Below, in pieces: positions 23,944 through 32,431 of a stretch of 64,000 nucleotides of DNA. Position 1 is the first letter of the stretch. Every line of letters starts with the position of its first letter. Below the pieces are notes generated by a model, which was given only the letters and a program-made list of their open reading frames with translations, made no database searches and was not told where the DNA came from. Position numbers and translations under genes: made by a program. This DNA is from Solihabitans fulvus (lineage in GTDB: Bacteria; Actinomycetota; Actinomycetes; Mycobacteriales; Pseudonocardiaceae). Location of the stretch: assembly GCF_008386585.1 (NCBI RefSeq), contig NZ_VUOB01000064.1, forward strand, positions 8,080-72,079. Direction: 5' to 3'.

Positions 23944-25093
23944 GCCGTCCGGAATACTGAAGATCGTGAACGGAACACGGCAAGTAGTCGGTCTGGACCC
24001 GGTGCCTGGCAACATCCAGCCCAAGAAACTGCTCCTGCGTGCGCTCGCGGGAGAACGCACCGAGCGGCCGCCGATCTGGCTCATGCGGCAGGCCGGACGG
24101 TACCTGCCCGAATATCACCAGGTCCGTGAGGCCGCCGGGGGCATGGTGGGGCTGTGTAATTCGCCCGAGCACGCGGTCGAGGTCACCCTCCAGCCGATCC
24201 GCCGGTTCCCGCTTGACGCCGCCATCGTCTTCGCGGACCTTCCCCAGGTCGCCGCCGCACTGGGCCAGACCCTGGACTACCGTCCCGGCGACGGGCCGAT
24301 CCTGACGCCTCCCGTCCGGTCGGCAGCGGACATCGCCGGCTTCCTCAGCGTCTCCCGTCTCCACGAGGAACTGGCCCCTATCTACGAGACGGTCAGGCAG
24401 CTGACACGGGCCCTGCCCCCTGAGACGGCCCTGATCGGCTACGCCGGCGCACCGTGGACCATCGCCACCTACATGGTCGAAGGACGCGGCGGCGGCCCGT
24501 CAGAGCACTCCATCATCAAGCAGTGGGCGCTGAGCGACCCCGACGGATTCCAGCCCCTGATCGACCTGCTCACGACCGCCATCACCGAGTTCCTGGACCG
24601 CCAGATCCAGGCAGGCGCGGAAGCGGTCCAACTGTTCGACAGCTGGGCCGGGATACTCCCGGACGTTCTCTTCGAACGCTGGTGCGTCAAGCCCGCCGCC
24701 GCGATCATCGCAGCACTGAAGGACAAGCACCCGGGCATTCCGGTGATCGCCTTCCCTCGGGGCGCCGGGCTGGCCTACGACGGCTTCGCCGAGGCCACCG
24801 GAGCGGACTGCATCGGCCTGGACGGCACAGTTCCCCTCGAATGGGCCGTGCAGAAAATGCAACGCGGCCTGGGACGTTGCGTGCAGGGCAACCTCGACCC
24901 TCAACTCCTGGTCGCCGGCGGCTCCGCGCTCCATGCCGAGGCAGACCGCATCCTGCGCGCTCTGAGCGGAGGGCCGTTCGTGTTCAACCTGGGACACGGC
25001 ATCGTCAAGACCACGCCCCCGGAGCATGTCGCTGCCCTGGTCAGGCAGGTACGCGCCTGGCCTGCGTCCGTATCGCCGGACCGGCTGGGATAG
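23939..25093 (+). CDS. hemE: Uroporphyrinogen decarboxylase, alphaproteobacterial type
   Basis: The enzyme converts uroporphyrinogen III to coproporphyrinogen III in haem synthesis. Signatures are PPIWLMRQAGRYLPEY, the catalytic-Asp region AAIVFADLPQ, GYAGAPWTIATYMVEG, QLFDSWAG and FNLGHGI. The WLMRQAGRYLPEY and TYMVEG forms resemble alphaproteobacterial HemE; actinobacterial enzymes as I know them have MRQAGRSLPEY. It stands apart from other haem genes and beside a recombinase gene, so transfer is likely. ATG at 23939 has GGAGG 11 nt upstream; ATG 23900 and GTG 23966 are alternatives. Length (384 aa) is slightly above usual. Confidence 0.88.
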   Translation: MGPSGILKIVNGTRQVVGLDPVPGNIQPKKLLLRALAGERTERPPIWLMRQAGRYLPEYHQVREAAGGMVGLCNSPEHAVEVTLQPIRRFPLDAAIVFADLPQVAAALGQTLDYRPGDGPILTPPVRSAADIAGFLSVSRLHEELAPIYETVRQLTRALPPETALIGYAGAPWTIATYMVEGRGGGPSEHSIIKQWALSDPDGFQPLIDLLTTAITEFLDRQIQAGAEAVQLFDSWAGILPDVLFERWCVKPAAAIIAALKDKHPGIPVIAFPRGAGLAYDGFAEATGADCIGLDGTVPLEWAVQKMQRGLGRCVQGNLDPQLLVAGGSALHAEADRILRALSGGPFVFNLGHGIVKTTPPEHVAALVRQVRAWPASVSPDRLG

Positions 25094-25099
25094 TCACGC

Positions 25100-25187
25100 G
25101 CGAACTACGGGCCTTCCGCTCCCCAGCGTGCGCCGAGCCGCAACGTGGCACGGTCACCGCAGGTGACGCGGTGAGCCCGTAGTTCGC
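25100..25187. repeat. 13-bp inverted repeat flanking a 62-bp core
   Basis: GCGAACTACGGGC (25100-25112) and GCCCGTAGTTCGC (25175-25187) are perfect inverted copies just after the hemE stop (25093). The core contains a second hairpin, GTCACC-gca-GGTGAC. It could be a terminator, an operator for the next gene, or the edge of an inserted segment. Confidence 0.6.
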
Positions 25188-25254
25188 TGTCGCGCCAATT
25201 GACCTCGGCATGCCGGATGCCCGCCTGCCCGGGTGACCACGCGAGAATCAGGAC

Positions 25255-25734
25255 ATGGGATATCGCCTGCAAGCGGCCATCGCCACCGAGACCGTGCTCC
25301 GCGCCTTGGCAGACCCCGCGGAGGACGTGCGCATCGTCCCACTCGGTCAACACCTGTCGCTGCTGCCCATGACCGACGCGCTCTTTGATGCGGTCACCGT
25401 CGTCGGTGCGCCCCAGCTCGACGGCTTCTGGAAGGCACCCGCAGGCTTCGGCCGCACCCTGGCCGATTGCTCGGCGAACGGTCCGGTCGCCTACGTCGAG
25501 GCCGAATACTTCGGCGGTGCAGGCGAGCAGTCGGCCATGGTCTGGGACGTCGGCCAAGTTGTCCTCAGCTATCTCCACCTGGTCGAGAAGACCTCGGTTC
25601 CAGCCGTCGACACACCCATCTCTCGGGCACTGCGGCGGCTCGGAGTCACCAAGGGCGACCACCAGGACGAGTTTGACGCGGTTGGTCTCGGCCGGCACCG
25701 CGACACGGAAGACTGGCTTTCGTCCACAAGCTGA
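25255..25734 (+). CDS. Hypothetical protein of unknown family
   Basis: A 159-aa acidic soluble protein with no signal peptide or membrane segment. It starts MGYRLQAAIATETVL, has IVPLGQHLSLLPMTDALFDAV near residues 27-47 and AYVEAEYFGGAGEQSAMVWD in the middle. I do not recognise a domain. The size and composition recall small immunity or antitoxin-like proteins of streptomycetes, but no toxin partner is next to it. Base usage is less GC-extreme than its neighbours upstream of 21 kb, in keeping with an acquired segment. It lies between hemE and an esterase. Confidence 0.65.
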   Translation: MGYRLQAAIATETVLRALADPAEDVRIVPLGQHLSLLPMTDALFDAVTVVGAPQLDGFWKAPAGFGRTLADCSANGPVAYVEAEYFGGAGEQSAMVWDVGQVVLSYLHLVEKTSVPAVDTPISRALRRLGVTKGDHQDEFDAVGLGRHRDTEDWLSSTS

Positions 25735-25761
25735 TCAAGACGCGGTGGTTGGGGGACGGTC

Positions 25762-26706
25762 ATGCAGGTGGGGTTGAAGAGTCTCATCAACCCGGAGCTC
25801 GCGGCGCACGTCGAAGAGTGTCGAGCGGCCAATGCCGTGTCGGTGGGCGGGAAGGGCCCGAGCACCTTGGACGAGCTGCGGGAGGCACGAGCCAAGCAGG
25901 ATGCGGTCTCGTCTCACTCCGACTCGGCGGCTGTTGAGCAGGTAGTCGAAGCCGCTGGTCGGCGAGTGCCCGTGCGAATCCTCGCTCCCCGTGACACCGC
26001 GCCGCGCGGCGTCTATCTGGACATCCATGGTGGTGGCTTCTACATGGGGTCGGCGGCGCAGGGGGACGCGCGCAACCAGCAGCTCGCGGATGCTCTCGGA
26101 ATCGCCGTTGTGAGCGTGGACTACCGGCTCGCTCCCGAACATCCATGGCCGGCCGCGCCCGACGACTGCGAAACAGCGGCACTGTGGCTCCTGGAGCAGG
26201 CCGAGGCTGGCTTTGGCACGACGCGGCTGGCGATCGGCGGCTTTTCGGCGGGAGCCACGCTTGCCATGACGACACTGCTGCGCCTGCGCGATCGCGATGC
26301 CGTCGACTCGTTCGTCGGTGCCGCCCTACAGTTCGGCACGTACGACATGAGTGGTCTGACTCCGGCGGGCCGGCTGATCGCTGATGAGTTCTTCATCCAG
26401 GCCTATGCCGGTCAGGTGACCGACCGCACCGCTCCGGACATCTCTCCGGTCTATGGCGACCTGCGCGGCCTGCCTCCGCTTCTGATGGTCGTCGGCAGCC
26501 TGGATGTCCTGCTGGAGGACAACCTGGCCATGGCGGCCCGACTCTCAGCAGCCGGCGGCGACGTCGACCTCCGGATCTACCCGGAAGCACGGCACGGCTT
26601 CACCTCCCGTTCGACCGGCATGGCCAAGGCCGCGCTGCGCGACATCGAGTGTTGGCTTGCGGACCGCTTCTCCGCGGCGTCCAGGTCGGTCTTGGCGAGG
26701 TCGTGA
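25762..26706 (+). CDS. Alpha/beta-hydrolase esterase (HSL family)
   Basis: A 314-aa esterase with DIHGGGFYMGSA (oxyanion hole, near 91-102), YRLAPEHPWPAAPDD, nucleophile elbow GGFSAGA, acid in GSLDVLLED and His in EARHGFTSR. All catalytic residues are present. It hydrolyses carboxyl esters or lactones of unknown identity. The start ATG at 25762 lies 27 bp after the unknown gene, so co-transcription is possible. It is followed 76 bp later by an XRE-type regulator. Confidence 0.88.
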   Translation: MQVGLKSLINPELAAHVEECRAANAVSVGGKGPSTLDELREARAKQDAVSSHSDSAAVEQVVEAAGRRVPVRILAPRDTAPRGVYLDIHGGGFYMGSAAQGDARNQQLADALGIAVVSVDYRLAPEHPWPAAPDDCETAALWLLEQAEAGFGTTRLAIGGFSAGATLAMTTLLRLRDRDAVDSFVGAALQFGTYDMSGLTPAGRLIADEFFIQAYAGQVTDRTAPDISPVYGDLRGLPPLLMVVGSLDVLLEDNLAMAARLSAAGGDVDLRIYPEARHGFTSRSTGMAKAALRDIECWLADRFSAASRSVLARS

Positions 26707-26782
26707 CCGCGCGGGCCGCGCCGGGGAGCGTGGGTGCGACAGGGCCACCATGGGCGCGTCGGACGCACCTACTGTCGGTGTC

Positions 26783-27643
26783 ATGCACAGCGACAACCGT
26801 CTCGGCGAGTACCTCAGGGCCCGACGGGAGCTCGTGCGGCCCGAGAACCACGCGATGCCCGCGCCCGGTCGGCGGCGGGTGCCTGGTCTGCGGCGGGAGG
26901 AGGTCGCGATGCTCGCCGGCGTCAGCACCGACTACTACGTCCGCCTCGAGCAGGGCAGGGAGCGGCATCCGTCGGCGCAGGTGCTCGACGCGTTGGCCGG
27001 CGCGTTCGGGTTGGACGCGGAGGCGGTCGCGCACCTGCACGGGCTGGCCGGGCCCGCTCCTCGGCGTCGGCGCCGGTCGGCGCGGCCCGAGCAGGCCGGT
27101 CCGGGCCTGGTCGCGTTGCTGGGGCGCTGGCGGGACACGCCGGCGCTGGTGCTGGGTCGACGCCTGGACCTGTTGGCGTGCAACGAGCTTGGCGCGGCGT
27201 TGTTCGGTTGGCTCGGCGAGGAGCGCAACCTGGTCCGCGCGCTGTTCCTGCGGCCGGACGCGCGGGAGTTCTACGGCGCGTGGGAGACGGTCGCGTCGAA
27301 CTGCCTGGCCGCGCTGCGCGCGTCCGGCGACGTGGACGATCCCGCGCTGACCGACCTGGTCGGCGAGCTGACGCTGAAGAGCCCGGAGTTCGCCAGGCTG
27401 TGGGCTCGGCATGACGTGCGGACCAAGACCACCGAGGCCAAGCGGTTCCGCCATCCGTTGGTGGGCGAGCTGACGTTGCGGTACGAGGCGTTCACGGTCA
27501 ACAGCGCCCCTGGGCAGCAGCTGGTCGTCTACCAGGCCGAGCCGGGCAGTTCGTCCGAGGGCGCGCTGGCGCTGCTGGGCAGCCTGGCCGCCGCGCCGGT
27601 CGAGGGCAGGAACTCGTCGGCACCCTCCGCTCTCGACGGCTGA
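26783..27643 (+). CDS. XRE-family regulator with MmyB-like ligand domain
   Basis: A 286-aa protein: residues 5-75 form an XRE HTH (LGEYLRARRELVRPENH, RRVPGLRREEVAMLAGVSTDYYVRLEQGR), and residues 105-275 form a MmyB-like PAS-related ligand domain (GRRLDLLACNELGAALFG, LTLKSPEFARLWARHDV). These regulators sense small hydrophobic ligands such as fatty acids and typically control a neighbouring oxidoreductase, hydrolase or exporter. A paralogue lies at 32432, and DHA2 exporters lie near both. ATG start. The gene ends before a 22-bp hairpin. Confidence 0.9.
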   Translation: MHSDNRLGEYLRARRELVRPENHAMPAPGRRRVPGLRREEVAMLAGVSTDYYVRLEQGRERHPSAQVLDALAGAFGLDAEAVAHLHGLAGPAPRRRRRSARPEQAGPGLVALLGRWRDTPALVLGRRLDLLACNELGAALFGWLGEERNLVRALFLRPDAREFYGAWETVASNCLAALRASGDVDDPALTDLVGELTLKSPEFARLWARHDVRTKTTEAKRFRHPLVGELTLRYEAFTVNSAPGQQLVVYQAEPGSSSEGALALLGSLAAAPVEGRNSSAPSALDG

Positions 27644-27677
27644 GGGTGTTTTCCTTGACTCGCAACGACTCCGCTAC

Positions 27678-27726
27678 GACTCCGTGGTGTCCGAGCGGCT
27701 CGCGGCCGCTCGGACACCACGGAGTC
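27678..27726. terminator. 22-bp hairpin between XRE and DHA2 genes
   Basis: A perfect 22-bp stem (27678-27699 with 27705-27726) and a 5-nt loop lie between convergent stop codons at 27643 and 27732. It should serve both transcripts. Confidence 0.8.
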
Positions 27727-27731
27727 AGGGG

Positions 27732-29180
27732 TCAGGCCGCGGGGACGGGTTGCGGCTGGTGCTGCGTCTTCGGCGCTGTCCGCAGCGTGCGGAACGCGAC
27801 GACCAGGCCGACGAGCACGAAGCCCGCGGCGGCGAGGAACGCCAGGTGGTAGCCCTCCCACAGCGCCAGGGTGGGTTCGGCGCCGTGGCCGAGGAGGCCG
27901 GTGGTGCGTGAGGTCGCGAGGGTGGCCAGGACGGCGAGGCCGACGGCGGCACCGGCCTGCTGGGTGGTGTTGACCAGGCCGGAGGCGAGCCCGGTGTCGG
28001 CGGGGTCGATGCCGGACATGGCGAGCATCATCAGCGCCGGCAGCGCCATGCCCATGCCGGTGCCCATGACGATCAGGGCGGGCATGACGTCGAGGACGTA
28101 GTCGCCGTGCTGGGGCGCGCGGCTGAGCAGCAGCAGGCCGGCGGCGATGGCGGCGAGGCCGGTGAGCAGCACGGCGCGGGTGCCAAGGCGCGCGGTGAGC
28201 TTCGCGGACAGGCCCAGTGAGATGGCACCGATCACGATGGGGCCGGGCAGGAACGCCAGCGAGGTCTGCATGGCGTCGTAGCCGAGGACTCGTTGCAGGT
28301 ACAGGGCGGCGAGGAACTGGAAGCCGAACCCCGCGGCGTAGACGAACACGGCGACGATGTTGGCTCCGGTGACCTGGCGTGCTCGGAAGATCCGCAGCGG
28401 CAGCATCGGCCGGGCCGCAGTGGCTTGGCGCAGCACGAACGCGGCGAGCAGGATCAGCGCGACCGCGCCGCCGCCGATGGTCTGGCCCGCGGTCCAGCCG
28501 AGGTCGGCGGCGCGGACGATGGTGTAGACGCCGAGCGACAGGCCCGCGGTGCCCAGCACGGCGCCGGCGAGGTCGGCGCCCCCGCGCAGGCCGAGTCCCC
28601 GGTCGCGGTCGAGCAGGCGGGTGGCGACCACGAGCGCGAGGACACCGATGGGCACGTTGACCAGGAAGTTCCAGTGCCAGCCAAGGGCCTGGGTGATGAC
28701 GCCGCCGCCGATCAGGCCGATGGACGCGCCGCCGGCGGAGACGAAGCTGTAGATGCCGATGGCCCTGGCCTGTTCGCCGGGCTGGGGATAGAGCCGGACG
28801 ATCATGCCGAGGATGACGGCGGAGGCCAGCGCGCCGCCGACGCCCTGGGCGAACCGCCCGGCCAGCAGCAGTTCCTGGTTGCCAGCGACCCCGCACAGCA
28901 GGGAGGCCGCGGTGAACACCGCGAGGCCGGCGAGGAAGACGCGCCTGGTGCCGATGAGGTCGCCGAGGCGGCCGGCGAGCAGCAGCAGTCCCGCGAAGGC
29001 GAGCAGGTAGGAGTTCACCACCCAGGCCAGGCCGGACTGGCTGAAGCCGAGGCTGGACTGGATGGTCGGCAGGGCCACCGTGACGATGGCGCCGTCGAGA
29101 ATGATCATCAGTTGCATCGCGCAGAGCACGGCGAGGGCGAGTGCGCGGTTGCCGGCGATGTGGGAGGGCGTGTCGGTCAC
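27732..29180 (-). CDS. DHA2-family MFS drug exporter
   Basis: A 482-aa membrane protein with 14 hydrophobic segments. Motif C-like LLLAGRLGDLIGTRRVFLAGL and FAQGVGGALASAVILGMIVRL identify the DHA2 (EmrB/QacA) family of proton-driven multidrug exporters. GTG at 29180 is chosen because AGGAGATG precedes it. The MarR gene lies 75 bp upstream on the same strand, suggesting a repressor-exporter operon induced by exported drugs. Confidence 0.9.
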   Translation of the reverse strand: MTDTPSHIAGNRALALAVLCAMQLMIILDGAIVTVALPTIQSSLGFSQSGLAWVVNSYLLAFAGLLLLAGRLGDLIGTRRVFLAGLAVFTAASLLCGVAGNQELLLAGRFAQGVGGALASAVILGMIVRLYPQPGEQARAIGIYSFVSAGGASIGLIGGGVITQALGWHWNFLVNVPIGVLALVVATRLLDRDRGLGLRGGADLAGAVLGTAGLSLGVYTIVRAADLGWTAGQTIGGGAVALILLAAFVLRQATAARPMLPLRIFRARQVTGANIVAVFVYAAGFGFQFLAALYLQRVLGYDAMQTSLAFLPGPIVIGAISLGLSAKLTARLGTRAVLLTGLAAIAAGLLLLSRAPQHGDYVLDVMPALIVMGTGMGMALPALMMLAMSGIDPADTGLASGLVNTTQQAGAAVGLAVLATLATSRTTGLLGHGAEPTLALWEGYHLAFLAAAGFVLVGLVVAFRTLRTAPKTQHQPQPVPAA

Positions 29181-29255
29181 GAGGTCATCTCCTGGGGTGC
29201 GAGCCACAAGAGAGACCGTAGCAGATAGTTTGTTTCTAGACGATCTGGTTCGGAC

Positions 29256-29759
29256 TCACTTTTTGATCTGGCGGGCGCGGCGCACCGGCCGGTCGGACTC
29301 CACCGGCGTGGACAGGTGGCCCTCGACCAGGCCCTGGAGGGCGGTCACGAAGACCTCGCGCACGTCCTCGGGCAGCGCGTCGAGGGCGGCGGCGTGCACG
29401 CGGTCGACGATCTCCTGCCCGCGCAGGGCCATCTCCGCGCCGGCCGGGGTGACGGCAACGATGCGGGCCCGCCGGTCGGTGGGCGAGGGCCGACGCTCGG
29501 CGTATCCGGCGCGCTCCAGCTCGTCCATGGTCACGACCATGGTGGTCTTGTCCATCTGGCCGATCTCGGCGAGCTGGATCTGGGTCAGCTCGCCCCGCAT
29601 GGCGTGGAACAGCACGCAGTGCCCCCGCTGCGTCATGCCGATCTCACCGAGCGCGGCGGCGAGCTGCGTGGCCAGCACGTGGCTGGCGTGGACCAACAGG
29701 CCCGTCAGGTCGAGGGTCGCCTGCTGGGGCGCGGTCCGCCGGGGCGTCGTGGTGCTCAC
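29256..29759 (-). CDS. MarR-family regulator of the DHA2 exporter
   Basis: A 167-aa MarR protein: MTQRGHCVLFHAMRGELTQIQLAE, then MDKTTMVVTMDELERAGYAERR (recognition helix) and wing SPTDRRARIVAVTPAGAEM. It is upstream of, and co-directional with, the DHA2 exporter; the arrangement matches EmrR/MarR-type operons. GTG start at 29759. The palindrome at 29777-29794 just upstream is a likely autoregulatory site. Confidence 0.9.
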   Translation of the reverse strand: MSTTTPRRTAPQQATLDLTGLLVHASHVLATQLAAALGEIGMTQRGHCVLFHAMRGELTQIQLAEIGQMDKTTMVVTMDELERAGYAERRPSPTDRRARIVAVTPAGAEMALRGQEIVDRVHAAALDALPEDVREVFVTALQGLVEGHLSTPVESDRPVRRARQIKK

Positions 29760-29776
29760 CCCGCGATGCTACCAAC

Positions 29777-29794
29777 CGATCCGTTACGGGATCG
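29777..29794. promoter_or_regulatory. Dyad upstream of the MarR-exporter operon
   Basis: CGATCC (29777-29782) and GGATCG (29789-29794) are inverted around gttacg. The region 29760-29802 is locally AT-richer and is the only space for the MarR promoter before the adenosine-deaminase-like gene's stop. Confidence 0.45.
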
Positions 29795-29802
29795 TTTTGT
29801 AA

Positions 29803-30789
29803 TCAACTATCGGCGAGCCACCGGTCGATCCCGGCGCGCAGCCGCGCCTTGGTCGCCGGGGGCGCGAAGGACGCGTCGACGCCGGCCGAGGCGATCTCGG
29901 CGAGCACCGGGTCGCCCCAGCCGAACGCGTCGCGGACCAGGGCGTACTCCCGGGTCAACGTGGTGCCGACGATCGCGGGGATGTCGGTGTTCAGGGTGAC
30001 CGTCAGCCCGGCGTCGCGCAGCCGGGGCAGCGGGTGGGCGGCGATCGAGTCCACGAACCCCAACGCGAGGTTGGAGGAAGGGCAGACCTCGAGCGAGATC
30101 GCGCGGTCGCGGACCTCGGCGGCCAGCTCGGGGTCCTCCAGCACGCGGATGCCGTGGCCGAGCCGGTGCGGGTGGCCGAGGTCGATCGCCTCGCGCACGC
30201 TCGGCGCGCCGCAGCTCTCCCCGGCGTGGTGCACCAGCCGCAGCCCCGCGTCCCGCGCCACGTCGAGCACCTGCGCGAACGGCGCGAGCGGGTGACGCTC
30301 CTCCCCCGCGAGCCCGATGCCGACCACGCCGGCCTCGGCGTGCCGGGTGGCCAGGCGAAGCGTCTGCCAGGCCCGGTCGACAGACCGACGCCGGGAGTGG
30401 TCCAGCAGCACCCGGCACTCGATGTCGTGGTCGGCCTGCCCCTGCGCGAGTCCGTCCAGCACCGCCTCCAGCGGCATGTCCTGGTCGCCGAGCCGTTCGC
30501 CGTGCGCGGCCGCGGTGAAGGTGACCTCGACGTAGCGGGTGCCCTGCGCGGCCTCGTCGGCGCAGAACTCCCTGGCCACGCGCGTGAAGTCCGCCGGTCG
30601 GCGCAGGCAGTCGCGGACGAGCGCGTTGTGGTCGGCGAACTCGGCGAATCCCGCGAACGCCGGCGGCCCGTCCCGCTCGGGGACCGCGACGCCGTTGGCC
30701 GCGCCGATCTCCCGCAGCGTGGACCACCGCACGGTGCTCTCCAGGTGCACGTGCAGATGGGCCTTGGGCAGCAGGGTGAGGTCTCGCAC
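29803..30789 (-). CDS. Adenosine deaminase-like metal hydrolase
   Basis: The 328-aa TIM barrel has the ADA zinc ligands His13 and His15 (HLHVHLE), the HHAGE motif with His and Glu191, His212 (LGHGIR) and Asp269 (NTD). The family deaminates adenosine or related purines. The residue after the zinc Asp is Ile270, where adenosine deaminases have a second Asp that binds the purine ring (NTDDP), so the true substrate may differ. Length is normal. It is single, with a MarR-exporter operon downstream. Confidence 0.85.
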   Translation of the reverse strand: MRDLTLLPKAHLHVHLESTVRWSTLREIGAANGVAVPERDGPPAFAGFAEFADHNALVRDCLRRPADFTRVAREFCADEAAQGTRYVEVTFTAAAHGERLGDQDMPLEAVLDGLAQGQADHDIECRVLLDHSRRRSVDRAWQTLRLATRHAEAGVVGIGLAGEERHPLAPFAQVLDVARDAGLRLVHHAGESCGAPSVREAIDLGHPHRLGHGIRVLEDPELAAEVRDRAISLEVCPSSNLALGFVDSIAAHPLPRLRDAGLTVTLNTDIPAIVGTTLTREYALVRDAFGWGDPVLAEIASAGVDASFAPPATKARLRAGIDRWLADS

Positions 30790-30862
30790 GTGCCGGGAGC
30801 ATAGGCACCGTGCGCGGCGGCGGCACCGGAGTTTCCGCCGGTGCCGCCGCCGCGACGCGGGG

Positions 30863-32284
30863 TCACGCGCGGCGGCGCTCGCGCAGGAACGTCCCGGCCA
30901 GCAGCGCGCCGAGCAGCACGAGCCCCGCGTTGACCAGGACCGCCGTGCCGACGCCGCCGAGCACCGCTCCTCCGCCGGTGTCGCCGCCGGTTCGCGCGGT
31001 CACCACGGCGCTCAGCACGGGGATGCCCATGGTGATGCCGACCTGCTGGGTCATCGTCGCCAGGCCGGTGGCCAGGCCCTGGTCCTCGTCGGGCAGGCCC
31101 GAGGTCGCGGTGATCATGAAGCCGACGATCGCGATCATGTTGCCGACGCCGCCGACGGCGGTGGCCACCAGCAGCAACGCCAGCCAGCGGCCGTCGGCAC
31201 CCAGCAGCGCCAGCGACGCCGTCGCGACAGCCTGGGTGCTCAGGCCGGCGACCAGCGCCGCCCTGGTGCCGATCCGCGCGATCACCCGCGCGCCCAGCAC
31301 CCCGCCGACGACGGTGCCCGCGCCGAGCACCCCGAACGCCAGCCCGGTGGACAGGGCCGAGTAGCCAAGGACGCGTTGCAGGTAGAGCGTCATGAGGAAG
31401 ACCAGGGACGTCTCGGTCAGGAACGCGATCAGCCCGGCCAGGTTGCCCCAGACCACGCTGCGGCGCTTGAGGATCCCGACCGGGACGAGCGGCGCGGCGG
31501 CGCGCGCCTCGATGAACCAGAACGCCACCAGCGCCAGCACTCCCACGGCGAGCGCGGCCACCGCGACGGGGTCGCCCCAGCCGCGCTCGCCCGCGGTGGT
31601 GAGGCCGTAGACCAGGGCGAGCAGGCCGCCGGTGACCGCGACCGCGCCGGGCACGTCGAGCCTCGCCCGCGCGGCCGGCCGGCTCTCCCGCAGCAGCGTC
31701 GGGGCGACCAGCAGCACGGCAGCGGCGACGGGCACGTTCACGAAGAACGCCCACCGCCAGCTCAGCAGGTCGGTGAGCAGGCCGCCGAGGATCGCGCCCG
31801 AGGTGAACCCGGCCGACATCAGCGCGCCGTTGAGGCCGAGCGCCCTGGCCCGCAGCGGACCCTCGGGGAAGGAGGTGGTCAGCAGCGACAGTCCGGCCGG
31901 CGTGACCACGGCGGTGGCCAGGCCCTGCGCGACGCGGGCAGCCAGCAGCAGCTGCGGCGAGGTCGCCAGGCCGCCGGCCAGCGAGGACGCGCCGAGCACC
32001 GCCATGCCGACCAGGAACATCCTGCGCCGCCCGACCAGGTCGGCGACGCGACCGAACAGCAGGGTGAACCCCGCCGCGCACAGCGCGAACGCCGTCACGA
32101 TCCACTGGAGGTTCGCCAGGGAGAACCCCAGTCCCCTGCCGATCACCGGCAGGGCGACCCCCAGGATCGAGAAGTCCACGGCCAGCATGAACTGCGCGAC
32201 CAGCAGCACCACCAGGACCAGCCGTTGCCGCGCGGTCATCGTGTCCTTGTCGGGACCGACCCGCGCGTCCGGAATCGTCGACAT
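30863..32284 (-). CDS. DHA2-family MFS exporter
   Basis: A 473-aa membrane protein with 14 hydrophobic segments. LLFGRVADLVGRRRMFLVGM and VAQGLATAVVTPAGLSLLTT are the DHA2 signatures. It likely exports drugs or metabolites by proton antiport. ATG at 32284 has GAGGAGAT immediately upstream. It is divergent from an XRE/MmyB-like regulator (spacer 147 bp with a small dyad), its likely controller. Confidence 0.9.
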   Translation of the reverse strand: MSTIPDARVGPDKDTMTARQRLVLVVLLVAQFMLAVDFSILGVALPVIGRGLGFSLANLQWIVTAFALCAAGFTLLFGRVADLVGRRRMFLVGMAVLGASSLAGGLATSPQLLLAARVAQGLATAVVTPAGLSLLTTSFPEGPLRARALGLNGALMSAGFTSGAILGGLLTDLLSWRWAFFVNVPVAAAVLLVAPTLLRESRPAARARLDVPGAVAVTGGLLALVYGLTTAGERGWGDPVAVAALAVGVLALVAFWFIEARAAAPLVPVGILKRRSVVWGNLAGLIAFLTETSLVFLMTLYLQRVLGYSALSTGLAFGVLGAGTVVGGVLGARVIARIGTRAALVAGLSTQAVATASLALLGADGRWLALLLVATAVGGVGNMIAIVGFMITATSGLPDEDQGLATGLATMTQQVGITMGIPVLSAVVTARTGGDTGGGAVLGGVGTAVLVNAGLVLLGALLAGTFLRERRRA

Positions 32285-32377
32285 CTCCTCGTCCTTCCCT
32301 CACCGTCGTTGACGGGGAGAAGCCTCGGCGCGGCGGCCGGCCCTACCCAGTCCCCTGCGCCGCGTACGCCTGCGGGT

Positions 32378-32392
32378 CCTGCCAATGGCAGG
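32378..32392. promoter_or_regulatory. Dyad between DHA2 exporter and XRE regulator
   Basis: CCTGCC-aat-GGCAGG is a perfect 6-bp dyad 40-54 bp upstream of the XRE start at 32432, in the shared divergent promoter region. Confidence 0.4.
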
Positions 32393-32431
32393 GTCAGGCT
32401 CGCGGGTGGGGCATCAGGCAGACTGGCCGGC

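Noticed and set aside
21306..25734. Integrative conjugative element or prophage
   Set aside because: There is a recombinase but no relaxase, FtsK-like translocase, replication, capsid or terminase gene, no tRNA and no clear attachment repeats in the window.
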